Origin: Bolinopsis microptera
Lineage: Eukaryota; Ctenophora; Tentaculata; Lobata; Bolinopsidae
Assembly (NCBI RefSeq): GCF_026151205.1
Contig: NC_087082.1
Span: forward strand, 3,500,001 to 3,564,000
DNA length: 64,000 bases
Direction: 5' to 3'
In this document: positions 51,801 through 63,609 of the stretch, piece by piece
Layout of the letters: each line of letters begins with the position of its first letter
Position numbering within the stretch: position 1 is the first letter of the stretch
Translations under genes and position numbers: made by a program
Notes under the pieces: generated by a model
What the model was told of the DNA's origin: nothing
Seen by the model: only the letters and a program-made list of their open reading frames with translations
Database searches by the model: none

Positions 51801-54800
51801 GTGCTCTACTAGTAGCTAGTAGTCCCCTGAACTCGTATATGAATTTTCATCAAGATTGGACAAAAAATGGCTGAGTTATGAGCCAAAAACCATATGCCCA
51901 TATTTGGGCATACGCAGCAATATTGGTCGATTTTGGCCCATAAATTGCATTGGTCAAATATCAATATTTTTGAATAAAACCCCCCCCCCCCCCCCCCCTT
52001 AATGCATTCATTACAAGGGGTGACTTTCATAATTCTAAACCATGATTGACCAGCTGACGACGATTAACACATGTTTATTGAAAGCTTCTACAAGTTAACT
52101 CATCGTATCTCTTATATGTTTCTAACCCAACTCCACTCAGCATGATGACCTCGCAAATGACCTCGGATGTTCGGTCATTATCACGCACCTACACGTGAGA
52201 GCCAAGTGATGATAGCCGAACATTCGAGATCATTTGCGCGGCTGGAGGAGTAATAGGTATGACTTCAACATTACATTATAACTTAATTACCTCGCTCTGT
52301 GGAAACAGGGACAAAAGGATTTCGCGGCGATTTTGGCCAAATTTCGCGATACCGCGAAATTTAACAGGCTATACATTAAACTATACATAAAATTTGTCGC
52401 GGAGAATGGGAAATTTCGCGATTTCGTACATGCCGCGAAATCCTTTTGTCCCTGTGTGGAAAGGTCAGAAAATACAAAAGTTGCTGCTTTTGCATTTTAT
52501 CTTCAAAATGTTGAACGTATTATCTCATTGCAAATGTGTCAGTTAGCAAAGACGGGGGAGGGAGGGAGAATTCAGCGACAAATAAACCTAATATTCGCCA
52601 ATAAGTTATGCCAATTATAAGATAATAGATATAATATAATAGCAAATTTGATGGAAAACCATATTTTAGGATTACCTAAAAGATGATTGATAGTTGTAAT
52701 CAAAATTTCTAGTAAACCCCCGCCCCCCCCCCCCCCCCCCCCCCCTCCTCCCCACTCCAGAAAATGATGACTTAACATGAAATTTTACACCACCGAGTAC
52801 AATTTTATTTCTCAACAGGGTTAGTGTCTCTGCTAGAGCTTTGTAATAATCGTCAGGCGTTCAGATGTTGCAGTAGCTTATATACTTTAGTTTGTTTGCA
52901 CATCTGCATCAGGACCTTGTGGCAACCTGGTTATCACATGATGGTCAGTCGATGCACTCTGTGGAGATACTCCGGTTATTTGCATCATTCAAACCTCATA
53001 ATATGTCTTAGTACTATTGATCAATTTTTAAAGTGAAATTCCAAAAATGCTGATCCAACTAGTTTGTTATTTTGTTAAAACCCTGTTAGGTGAATGTCTT
53101 TTTAAGCTAAGAATAGTTTCAAAAAATGAGGGGGGGGGGGGGGGGGGGGGGCAACCATATTAAAGTATATTAAAATGTAGGGTTTTTTCCAATTTTGACC
53201 CGGGATATACTTTAATATGGTTGCCCCCCCCCCCCCCCCCCCCCCCAATTATATGGAATGTCTTTTTTATGCTAGTTAAAACTCAACCATTCATAAGCAA
53301 TGACCATGGTAAAAAGGGTAAAAACTTTGAAGCCACCCCCTCGAAGTAAAGAAGCATTAGAGAAAGAAAGTTTCGATCGTGGACTGTTGAACCATGCCAA
53401 AGATGTGGACATCCTCGATAAAAGAACCCAACTGTTGCGCAATATATGGAGTAGCTACAAAATGAAAAGAAGCATAGAAAAAGCTTCCATTCTTTTAGTT
53501 GGCAGTTCGGGCGTAGGAAAGTCCAGTACCATCAACCATCTCTTTGGTCTTTCAGAGAAAGAATCCATAAACTTTGCTAAGACCAGCGATTCAAAATCCG
53601 AAACTAGAACAACAACCGAATTCGTGATTGAAGTTGATTCCCCTGAGCGATATGAAACGTCTGGTCTTAGGCTAGGTCTGGTCGATACACCAGGATTTAA
53701 TGATACAGATGGGACAAAACAGGATGCATGCAACTTTTATTCGATAAAAGAGTTTTACAAAAAACACATGAAAGGAAGTATGCCTAACCTTGTTTTAATC
53801 TTGATTCAAGCAACTGACACCAGGATCCAAGGTGAAAACAGTAACCTAGCTAAATCGCTGAGATGCTTAAAGTCTTTGAAGCTTATAGATACTAAGTTTC
53901 CTAATGTGGTCGCTGTATTGACTTGGAGTACTGCACTGGGTGAAAAGAAGACAAAATACACCAAAAATATCTCCAGAAAGAAGGAGATAGTAAAAGATAC
54001 CATCTTCGAATTTCTGAACGTCCAAGTTCCAGTAGTTGCCTTGGAAAATGACTTGGAAGATCTTGATAAAGATGGGGATTTCACAGTTTTGCCAGACGGT
54101 ACAAGGCAAGTTAAGAACTTGTACAAGATTTGTCAAGAGGTCCTGAAAAAAAGTGGTGACTTCTACGGTCATCTTATTTTCAATGAAGCCTTCCAACTTG
54201 GCAAGAAGAACGTCACCGTAGGAAACAAGACAGAAGCTAAGAATGCACAATCCAGCAAATTATCCAAAGACGAAACCGAATTCTTCGAATTCTTCTCACA
54301 CGCTCTCGCTGGGGGTACTCCGGATCCGCTTGTACAGGAAGCTACGAATTTCATCAAAGATGAAAACATAATTGAAAATGAGAATGTTGCTGAGATTCAA
54401 GCTCTTGTAGGGTCTCTGAAAAAGATGGGTGTTCAAGAGTTGAGCGAGTTGAATGTCATTTCAACGAAAGGAATACAGTTAAAGCATCCTGAGGATGTTT
54501 CCTGTACTGGAAAAAAGTTTCTGAAGAACATAGGTGTCAAAGACACCACTTATCATATTGGCCAGGATTCGGCAAGTGTCATTGCCCAGGGATATAATAT
54601 TCTCAACGACACTGTCGTACCTAGCCAGATATTTTCCTACAAAGAAAAGGATACAAAGTATGGCATAGCTATTCCAGGGTTGGCGCAACTGAAGCCGGTC
54701 AATGAAACACAGACATTCATGTTTTCATATGACACCAAGACAAAACTAATTCACGACAGATTGGCTCATCTAAATGTCTCCCTAAACGTGGACGTCAACA

Positions 54801-57800
54801 AATTTGCTTTCTCGGGCAAAGCTGGTTTCAATCTCTCCTCCTCGACTGAAACAGATTCACATTCCCAAGAAATATCCTTTTATATGGAAGAGAGGCTTTT
54901 TGAACTAAGCATGGGCAATTTCAAAGATCCGGGGATAGTTTTGACAAAAGATTTTACTGATGCTGTCAAAGAACTTCCTGGATCTTTTAACGTTGAAGAT
55001 GCCAGTGGTAGATCGAAGTTTCAACGATTCTTTGATCGCTGGGGTCATTTCGTTGTTACCAAAGTAATTGGAGGTGGTGCCGTAGAACTGCGAATTAACA
55101 CTTCCTCATTTGGAAGCCAGTTTCGTGACACCAATGCAATCAAAGGATCCTTGGTTGCATCTTTTAGCACTGGCTTTTTTGACACCGAGGCTTCTGTTGA
55201 AGGCAGTGATGAATCAAGAAAAACATTGAGCGCACGACAAGTTTTTGAATCTACTACCGTGAAATGGAGCGGGGGAGCGAGAGAGTTTCACAAGAAAAGC
55301 ACTGTTGGTGACGAGCATAAAATGGACATATGGAGGAACTCACTCATAACAAGTCCTACAATGTTGACTACCGACATGTACCTTGAGCCTATTTCAACTC
55401 TAATCCAGTTAGCAGATCCAAGTAAATATGATGCTGTTTATGAGAGCCTCAAAGATTTTTTGGGGGGAAATTTTGATGTGGTCGCAAAGAGGCAAAAAGA
55501 CGCTAAGGAAGCTGAAAGGAAGCGCAAAGAGGATGAGGCTGAAGCCGAAAGAAAACGAAAGGAAGATGAGGCTAACACAAGGGCAGAAGCAACTGAAGAA
55601 ACGCCCTCTAACGATGGCGGCTCCTCTTGCATTGCTCCAGATTCAAACGCAGTTGTGATGAGGAACGGGGTAGAAATGACCCTAAAACTTAAGGATCTTG
55701 TTATAGGAGATCTGATTCTTTGCTATGACATTGGAAATAAAATCCCAACTTTTACTAAGCTTATTCTTTCTGTCCACGCCAACTTCCACACACCAACGAA
55801 ATATTTCCATATTAAGCTGGAAGATGGCTCTGGCATTAAACTAACAGGGGAGCATCTGATTCTAGTTGGAGAAGGTCACAAAGCAGTCATGGCAAGAGAT
55901 GTCGAAGTGGGCGACTTGCTTTACAAGAGAACAGCAGGATTTTTGAAGGTTCAGAGAATTACCCAAGTCACAGAAAAGGGCTTGTGCTGCCCAATTACGG
56001 AAGTAGGGAACATCATGGTAGATGGTATTTTAGCAAGCTGCTATGCTAACATATCAGACTTCTGTGTGTTTGGAAGAAGCTTCATCTCTGCACAAACTCT
56101 AGGACGAATCACAATGGCACCCTTTACAGCATACAGAAAGATTTCGAAAGACAAAGGAGGGAAGATTGTTGAATCTGATAAGTTTCACCCATATGTTGGT
56201 TTCCTCTTCAAGGCTTTACGCCCCTTCATAAAGTACTAGTTATGGTTATTGACATTAACAAATGACTGATGACTGTTTATTATTGCAATCATTTGAAAAA
56301 ATAGAAGACAATTATTTTGATTTTGCGGACAATTCTTTTGATTTTTCGGGTGCCATTGTTATTCAATTTTGTTATGAAAGGAATAACAATGCAAACTTAA
56401 CAGAATTTTGTCCTGCCGTTTTAATTTTAGTGAGTAACTTACTCTAATACTCTGGTGATTTTTATTTCTAGAAAAGCTTCTTCGTCTTTTTGTCTATGTA
56501 GTGTGTGCAATGAGCATGCTTTCCAAAATCTTTACTCCAGTATGGCTGTTACATTTATAAATTACAACTATAATCAATAATTTTACTGCATGATTTCCAA
56601 TTCGGTCGTTTTATTTGTGTGAATAACAATAGTTAATAATAATAGAAGTGTGAAATTTTATTTAATCAAAGTTATATCGAAATAACCATGATCCAAACGT
56701 ATTTGAAATTTTGCAATAAGAATTAGTGCAATAAGGAAGGATATTAAGATGAAGTTGAATTTGTTATAATATATGTGTTATAAGATTATTGATTGTCATA
56801 TATATATATATAATGTATATTAGTACAGCTTATGTAAGAAGGTGAAGAAGAAAGAACAGGAGATCCAACGAGAAAGGAACGACAGAAGGTGTGTTGAAGT
56901 AGCAGTGTCTAAACTCTAAGTAGTAGATGTACTAGCCTGTGAAGTGGATAGTTCGGGAATCGGGGAACACCGGTAAGTCCTAGTCTAGCTTTCATCTCTT
57001 ATATAGTTTCATGATAGTTGTAGGTTTATATATTTCTTATGTTACAGATGATGCACATTTATTGTATTACTTATAAATCATATTTCAGGTGTTTTTTAGT
57101 ATTGTAGTGTAAGTGTAAAGGAGAGAAGAAATAGGAACAACTAGTAGGAGTCTAAGCAGTAAGCATCAAGATAATAAAAGAGAGTAACCTAGAAGAACAA
57201 GGAAGTGTATTTTGTAGGGGGTGGTGATCATAATATTTTACCTGAAGTCTCATATGTGCTAGAGAAGACTTTTGAAGCAGTGGATGGAGGACTGTAACTT
57301 TATTGGCGGTTGCTACCATAATTTCGTTATAAAAATCACAATTTGGTTATAGAAATCAGATTTAAGGGTGGACCGTGGTTGTGACTTCTCTTGCCCATGA
57401 ATCAGTGAATCGTAGAGAAGAAAACAATTTATATGTTATAGAAGAAAACGAAAGTAATAATAATATATAATATATATTATAATAATAATATAACTGGTTA
57501 AAATTAATTAAAAAACAAACAAATGATGTCATCCTCTCGTCAACTGAAAAACTGTTGTATATGTACACAATTTAAAAATTATTATTAGCGCTCTATCATA
57601 ATCAGTGCAGGTATAAAACAAATTGCTTGTTAGCAGTTCATGTAATTTAAATTTAAATTTTAAAATCCCTGTAACATCCCTGGGCTTCATAGGTCCTCGA
57701 ACGGATCCTGTTCCGGTAAACATAGTTTTAATTAGTGATATATTTTAGGAAGTAAAGACTTTTAGTTCAGGTATTATTTAGTGATATTCTAGTGTAGTAG

Positions 57801-60800
57801 TTTTAGTTTATTGTGGAAATCGGGTGCAGGGTCTAGGGAGGTTAGTAGAAGAGGTCAGTTGAATGTTTTATATTCTAGTGTTACTTTATTAAAACAAACT
57901 GTTTCAGTTTAATTTATTATAATTCCGTGTTTTGTTAATTTGTATTAACATCCCCTTTATTAGTGTATTCATTTTAAAGGTTATAAATAGGTTGTAACAG
58001 AATTTGTAAGGATCACCTGATCACTGAGCTTGGTTCGGAGAAGGAAGAAAGCGCTGTCTGCTTGGAGATGGTACATGGTCGACAGTTCCTCAAAAGAGGG
58101 TAATGTCTTCAGGCTCTGGTTGTTTGTTGGGTTTGTGGTGAGAAACTGTCCAAGTTGCGTGAATGTGTCTTGGCATTGGTCGTACAGTCGGGCAGTCAGC
58201 TTAATGTGCCGTTCCTCATCTAAAGCAGAATTTCGTTATCAACGGTCTAAAAAAACTCTTTAAAAATGTGCTTTTCCGCGACATCTTAAGTAAATATTCA
58301 TAACTCTCTTGCGACTAAATATCGAAATTGGGAAAGTTTGTGATTGGAACTCACTTCCAAAAACAATGGAATGTCTCTGTTGGCTGGCTAGTACACACAG
58401 CGGTAACCAGATATCGTTCAACCCCAATGATTCTTGTAGTCGCTGATTACTCCGCTCTGCATGCCTATAGTAATGTCTACTGGATGTCATGTCTTTTGTT
58501 AAACAATCAGTTACTAATTTTATAGAAAATTTACCTAATCTTGTGGACGGTAATGAATTTATAAAATGATAATTTACCGGATAGGGGTGAAAAATCCTGC
58601 CTCTGCCAACAACACGGGACCCCCGCAAACTGCTTCTAACTGTGATTCGGTTACCTCTTCTGATATCTCTATACCACTCATTCTCTGAATTACCTTAAAC
58701 GAACCAGTGTTAACTTAATATCCAATGTTCTTATGAAACTAAATTTTAAACAGAATCTACGGCTTCATTCAAGCATCATACTCCAACGGAAAAAAAATCT
58801 AAAATCAGCCAGTCTATTAAAGAACTGTTAAGTAAATTGAGCATAACCTCTTTCAAAATGAGAAGATCGGTGCTTTTATTTGCTTTCAGCTGGTTGACGA
58901 TGTACTGAAGTAATCCAGACAGTTCAATGTTGTACTTTTTGTAGATGTGACCGCAGAATGTCGCCAGTACCTGGAAATGATAGATGGTGGTTGTGAGGCT
59001 GAAATGGATGTTATGGTGATCACAATTCATGCAGGAGTGACGGTTGCCAACTGACGTTAAGCCGCCTTTTAGAGTCAGAGTCTCACATGTGCGCGTCACT
59101 CTATCGCTAGTTTCCGATGACAAATTCGATCGTTAGCACAATGATACAACTTTCGCGCGTGCCCCGAGGTCCTGAAATTTTGCGACCGTACGAAGTGTCC
59201 GAAATTTCCGCTGAAAGCCGCACCTGAAACCACCATGCGATGTTTGTGTCTTCTTCCTTCTGTTTTGCTTTTTCTGGATCCGATAGAGCTTCAATAATAC
59301 AGTAGGATAAGACATCTAAACTGAGCAACCCTAGATACCTGAAGAATACACCTCGTTACGTAATGAAACCTGGTCGGAAAATATTTTTAAAAACCCCAAA
59401 CTTAATCGCAAATAAATGCACGATGATGATAATAAAAAGATAAAGCAAATACGTTTCCGAACGAAAGTCTTACTTGAGAGCATTAACAATAGGTATTATA
59501 AGATTATCGTATCGTTGTATCTGGAAGAGGATCTGGTCGAATATAACAGCTGGATTACAGTGGGCCACCCTCCCTATCTGCCGACCAAACGGCTTTACAT
59601 TTTCTTTAGTAAGTCGCTTAAGGATGTACCTACAAAAATGGGTTAAGTTGGAATAACAGTAAGTCTGATCAATTTAATTCGGCGAGTTGAACATTTTAGG
59701 TCCATGTGAGAACTCATTTCAATGGTAAAATCAGAAGCTGAAATAATTATCTTTCAACTAAGTTAAAAAGATAGCAAACCGCGATGTGTGAATAGTTTCT
59801 GCTTTAGTGACCATTAAAAGGGGATTCTTAGCATAGGACACATTCTTCCACTTGGCGTACAGTCGGTAACGAATGTGATAAGGGAAATGCTGCATGTACT
59901 CCCTGATAAATAATATTATTATTAATTTGTTTAGGTTTTCGTCCACTGATAATTAACTCTGCTAACTGCATGCCTCAATATTCTTAATATGGTAACCAAG
60001 TGCTCACGGTAAATTGATTTTTAAATCAGAAAGAACTCTCAAATCTATTACATTAAAGCAAATTAATTGTACTGAAATTATGCAAACCAGATGAGGGCCG
60101 TGAAGTTATAGTTGAAGTTCATCATAGATAGGGATGGTAGGATGACATCGCTCGTTGTCGTCATTATTTGCCTGAAAAATATTTACTTGCGTGAAGCTAC
60201 AACCAGAAGTATTTATAACATTTCATCGAAATGTTCATCACTGGAATTAACCAGCATGCATAGACAATTAAAATTTCGATTTCAGGCGTTCGTACAGCAG
60301 GGCTAATCTTATAGGACCTGACATGTTGACTATAAGTATTATATATAAAATAGGGCTAATGAACGTAATCTTGACAAGTGAGGATGGTCTTGACCTCGAT
60401 CAGTCGATTATCGTACTACTAGTACATATAATATAATGAGCACTATACAAATACCTGTAGAAAGTTCTAGAATTTCGAGATTACGCTCTAATCATTATAA
60501 TATGCCAATATTTACCCAGCAAGAGTGTGGCTGCAAATATCTGCCTTGTTTTCCTTGATAAACAAGTTGAAAAGTCGGAGGATCTTGGTGAAGAGGACGG
60601 GGGAGTTGGAGAGGTAAGGTCCGAGTCGGAACAGAGGTGTCAGCACCATGTCACTTAAATCCTCCCAGCAACTCACCTGTAGTTCAATGTTCAGTTCTAG
60701 GAAACTTACTAATGATCTTAACGATTGATACTTTGATAGAGGATAATTACTACAGTAGCATACAAAATAAATGTTTTTAAATGGAAAAACCTCTGTAGAT

Positions 60801-61856
60801 CTCGTCAGTAACTATAACTTCAACGGAAAGTAACAAGATTGGTAATTTGCTGGTATGACTTACTTGAGGGTCATTCTCTATCTTCTTCACAGGCCTAACT
60901 GAGATAGCTGCTGACACTTTACTTTTGTAAAACTCGTGTATTCTCCACGATATCAGATCAAAAATAACCTCTCTGCCCTGTAAATTTAGCGGCCAATTAG
61001 TAAATCTATTACTAATATTACTAATTGGTTTACTAGTCTGGTGGATAAATTTCTATTCATCACTACGCATTTTTGTACAAGTACATAGTAAATAGAAATG
61101 GGGACTTGATCATAAACCTCATAGGCTCATAGTACATTGCCAGCAATCTGGACATAATCTGAGAGACCAGCATTCAATGCTTACACTGAACGAAAACATC
61201 AAAATTAAAATATATAAAAAATGTATAGTTTAAATGTATAGTTAATTTAAATGTATAGTTTAAATGTATATAGTTTAATTTATGTATAGTTTAAATAGGA
61301 AATATGTAGTTAACATAACCCTACTTTAGGATTGTGAGGCACGCTATACGGAGGTATGAGTTGTATCAGGTCATCTGCCTCTAGCCAGCATCCTAACTCT
61401 ATCAGTGCTACACACAAGTTCACTTTCTGGTTCTCCGGTAGTGCTACTTCTGCTACACCTGCCTTCTTGCTGCTCGACGATTTGGAGTCACTGTTCTCCT
61501 CTGCGTCGTCTTTGTTCAACGACACTGTCACCAAGGATTTCGCCTAGAAAAGGATGGGAATTAGTTAAATTGTCGATTGTTAGACCACGATATTGACTTC
61601 TGGAAACCGGCTGAAGACCGGGATCCAGTACTGAAGTTGATGAGGGAACTTGAACAATGAAGATTAAACCATTTTAGGTGGAACTATGTTAACTAACCTT
61701 CTCTCTAGCGTCACTAAGCCGCTTGTTGTACTCTGTTTTCATCTGGTCGTAACTCGGTCCCAGGTGGGAGTACAGCACGTGCAGATCAATGATACCGCGC
61801 TTTATGAGCAGCGCGCCCACTTTGAACAGGGACTCTGGTGTGCCGTCCGGCTCGTT
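48822..61856 (-). CDS. THOC2: THOC2: THO/TREX complex subunit 2, last 17 exons (about 1004 aa), 5' end outside the window
   Basis: Scaffold of the nuclear THO complex, which couples transcription to mRNA export. Exons: 61856-61698, 61543-61325, 60977-60864, 60676-60516, 60171-60088, 59902-59780, 59629-59474, 59338-59224, 58970-58848, 58684-58578, 58464-58355, 58219-58017, 51138-51046, 50755-50609, 50305-50111, 49876-49692, 49541-48822. Conserved blocks include [71 protein letters not shown] and [19 protein letters not shown], all as in animal THOC2. The tail is Lys/Arg/Glu-rich and low-complexity, shorter than in vertebrates. Phases agree across all introns, but the last exon is one base short near 49269. 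The first roughly 300 residues are missing and should lie beyond 64000. The 6.9-kb intron 58016-51139 contains the GTPase-MACPF-Hint gene. Confidence 0.93.
51330..51432. repeat. cccggtcccggt-type repeat in a THOC2 intron
   Basis: Short units of tcccgg(t/a) and ccgggatt with both orientations; similar to 19970-20105. Confidence 0.65.
52151..52240. repeat. Imperfect long hairpin, about 34-bp arms
   Basis: Arms around cgcaaatgacctcggatgtt (left) and its near-complement ending gatcatttgcg (right), with a short loop. Could fold as an RNA hairpin or be a small inverted-repeat element. Confidence 0.6.
52306..52454. mobile_element. hAT-like MITE in a THOC2 intron
   Basis: A 149-bp element with about 22-bp inverted ends starting CAGGGACAAAAGGATTTCGC. 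It is flanked by TGTGGAAA on both sides (52298-52305, 52455-52462). Internal repeats of atttcgcg. No coding capacity. Confidence 0.92.
53130..53246. repeat. Inverted repeat with poly-G and poly-C arms upstream of the MACPF gene
   Basis: 22 G followed by caaccatattaaagtatat (53130-53170), a spacer of 34 bases, then the exact reverse complement ending in 23 C (53205-53246). It ends 53 bp before the ATG at 53300. Confidence 0.92.
53300..56239 (+). CDS. GTPase-MACPF-Hint fusion protein, intronless, 979 aa, nested in a THOC2 intron
   Basis: Three recognisable modules. (1) Residues about 60-290: P-loop GTPase of the AIG1/septin-like type, with Walker A GSSGVGKS (68-75), a Thr-rich switch (103-106) and DTPG (129-132). 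(2) About 395-735: MACPF fold with the signature WGHF-x6-GG (581-592); the usual Thr/Ser between G and H is missing. (3) After a charged coiled-coil linker (729-766, with ERKRKEDEA twice), a hedgehog-type Hint domain from Cys777: predicted nucleophile SSC, TGEH (Thr849, His852), and an LASCY block (Cys914) as in hedgehog. A tail of about 57 residues follows. There is no signal peptide, so the product is expected in the cytosol. Hint domains cut before their first Cys, here Ser776/Cys777; in hedgehog a sterol is then attached. Start choice: ATG at 53300, but the Met at 53306 sits in a perfect ACCATGG context. Whether it forms pores is inference. Confidence 0.9.
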   Translation: MTMVKRVKTLKPPPRSKEALEKESFDRGLLNHAKDVDILDKRTQLLRNIWSSYKMKRSIEKASILLVGSSGVGKSSTINHLFGLSEKESINFAKTSDSKSETRTTTEFVIEVDSPERYETSGLRLGLVDTPGFNDTDGTKQDACNFYSIKEFYKKHMKGSMPNLVLILIQATDTRIQGENSNLAKSLRCLKSLKLIDTKFPNVVAVLTWSTALGEKKTKYTKNISRKKEIVKDTIFEFLNVQVPVVALENDLEDLDKDGDFTVLPDGTRQVKNLYKICQEVLKKSGDFYGHLIFNEAFQLGKKNVTVGNKTEAKNAQSSKLSKDETEFFEFFSHALAGGTPDPLVQEATNFIKDENIIENENVAEIQALVGSLKKMGVQELSELNVISTKGIQLKHPEDVSCTGKKFLKNIGVKDTTYHIGQDSASVIAQGYNILNDTVVPSQIFSYKEKDTKYGIAIPGLAQLKPVNETQTFMFSYDTKTKLIHDRLAHLNVSLNVDVNKFAFSGKAGFNLSSSTETDSHSQEISFYMEERLFELSMGNFKDPGIVLTKDFTDAVKELPGSFNVEDASGRSKFQRFFDRWGHFVVTKVIGGGAVELRINTSSFGSQFRDTNAIKGSLVASFSTGFFDTEASVEGSDESRKTLSARQVFESTTVKWSGGAREFHKKSTVGDEHKMDIWRNSLITSPTMLTTDMYLEPISTLIQLADPSKYDAVYESLKDFLGGNFDVVAKRQKDAKEAERKRKEDEAEAERKRKEDEANTRAEATEETPSNDGGSSCIAPDSNAVVMRNGVEMTLKLKDLVIGDLILCYDIGNKIPTFTKLILSVHANFHTPTKYFHIKLEDGSGIKLTGEHLILVGEGHKAVMARDVEVGDLLYKRTAGFLKVQRITQVTEKGLCCPITEVGNIMVDGILASCYANISDFCVFGRSFISAQTLGRITMAPFTAYRKISKDKGGKIVESDKFHPYVGFLFKALRPFIKY
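56240..58016. other. THOC2 intron sequence downstream of the MACPF gene
   Basis: Includes the 3' UTR of the nested gene. No further gene seen. Confidence 0.5.
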
Positions 61857-62122
61857 CTGGAATGTACTGTGTAGTTAATTGTATATAATCTCATCATTTG
61901 TAAGATATCAAATTTAAAATAGATATTCTTTCTTACGAGTTTCGTATAGGTATCCAGTTAGATGGCAAATATCGACAAAAGATCAGGAACCAAAAGCCAC
62001 AGCACTCAGCAGCTTTAGAAAATACTTCTCAAAGAAGCAAAATTTGAAATTATAACTATTGGCAATGAATACTTTCAAGTTCGATGTTCAAAAATAAATA
62101 CTATAACTAACAAAACATAATA

Positions 62123-63404
62123 CGGGTATTTGCCTCACAGAATGGCCAAAAAAAAGGAAGGTCTCTCAAAGTCACAAAACACACTTTATTCCAGTTTTTA
62201 TCTCATAAGAAGCTAAGTTGACACTCATATTTTTCTTCCCGGGGGTTCATTTAATCTCATAACCATTTTTTCTTTGAGAAAAATTGGCCGGAAAATCTTC
62301 CTCCAAAAAAACATGCCTCACAGAATGGCCAAATCTGAATTTCTATAATTTTGTTGATGGAGATACTTTTTAAATTTCTATCACCACACGTTCTTAGAAA
62401 ACCTATTAAGGAATGGGGTAATAACCTAAAACTCACGAAAAAACTGAGCTGTGAAAAATTATTTCACAAAAAAGAAAAAATGCCTGACAAAATGGCAAAA
62501 AAAAAAAGAAAACGAGAAAATTTTATTTTTCTAAAACCTTTGGCTCTTGTTTCAGGCATGCTGCTGGTATTAATATGCCTTGTTAACACCCCCATATAGG
62601 TGAAATTTCTTAGAACTGAATAAAAAGGGCATAATTTCCTACACCAAAAATGGCCATTTTGTGTGGCGTTGTTCATATTCCCTGATTTCATGATTTATAA
62701 CCTTCATTCGGCTGTAAAAACACTCCATCTGGGGTGTTATTGTATAATAAATAGCTTGTGAATACTTTAGACTTATGGTTTCATTGAATAAAAGGAGTTT
62801 TAAATTTTGGCCATTTTGTGAGGCATATTTTGGCCATTTTGTGAGGCGTTTAGCCATTTTAACATTTTGTTTCTTCCTAAATTGAACAATGTTCGTTTTG
62901 TTTGATGAATACTATTCTTTAAACATCTTCTGTCATACTGGTGCCAGAAGTTCTCACCAAAATGCAAACTTAGTTCAAAAATTTGAAAACAAATTTTGTG
63001 AGGCATATTTTGGCCATTTTGTGAGGCGTGTAGCCATTTTAGCATTTTTTTCTTCCTATATTGAACAATGTTCGTTTTTTTTGATGAATACTATTCTTTG
63101 AACATCTTCTGTCATACTGGTGCCAGAAGTTCTCACCAAAATGTAAACTTAGTTCAAAAATTTGAAAACAAATTTTTCAGTGCTCAAAATTTCTACATAA
63201 ACAGTCATATTTATGCCAGAAAATGTGGTCCTAGTTAATGATTTCACCACAGGAAGTGTTGCCAGAAGACTTTTGTTTCATATGGTATCCACAAAACCTA
63301 CCAGTCTTTTATAAAATATTAGTTACAAAAACATTTACAAATTTGGCCATTCTGTGAGGCTAGCCATTCTGTGAGGCATTTACCCTAACCCTAACCCTAA
63401 CCCG
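62123..63404. mobile_element. TA-flanked inverted-repeat element with telomere-like repeats in one end
   Basis: Flanked by TA on both sides, with ends CGGG/CCCG and inner inverted ends tgcctcacagaatggcc. Inside, a 180-bp block is tandemly duplicated (about 62820-63000 and 63000-63180). The right end has three to four CCCTAA units that the left end lacks. The TA duplication fits Tc1/mariner-type MITEs. No transposase frame is seen. Lies upstream of the first THOC2 exon present. Confidence 0.75.
63382..63404. repeat. Interstitial telomere-like repeat (CCCTAA)n
   Basis: taccctaaccctaaccctaa followed by cccg; three to four units forming the right end of the element. Confidence 0.85.
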
Positions 63405-63609
63405 TAATAATAATAAATTGAAATTTAATAACACCGCTTTTAAGATAAATCTTATACTCAGCAGTGTTTGAACTAGTCATCCAAGAAAATATCATGAATA
63501 CTGAGCTAAAAAATAACATATGCTTGAAAATATATCGTCAATACTAAAGCCCGAAAATGGTACTTAAATATATTATGCAAATATCGAATTCCAAATATGA
63601 CCACAATAG

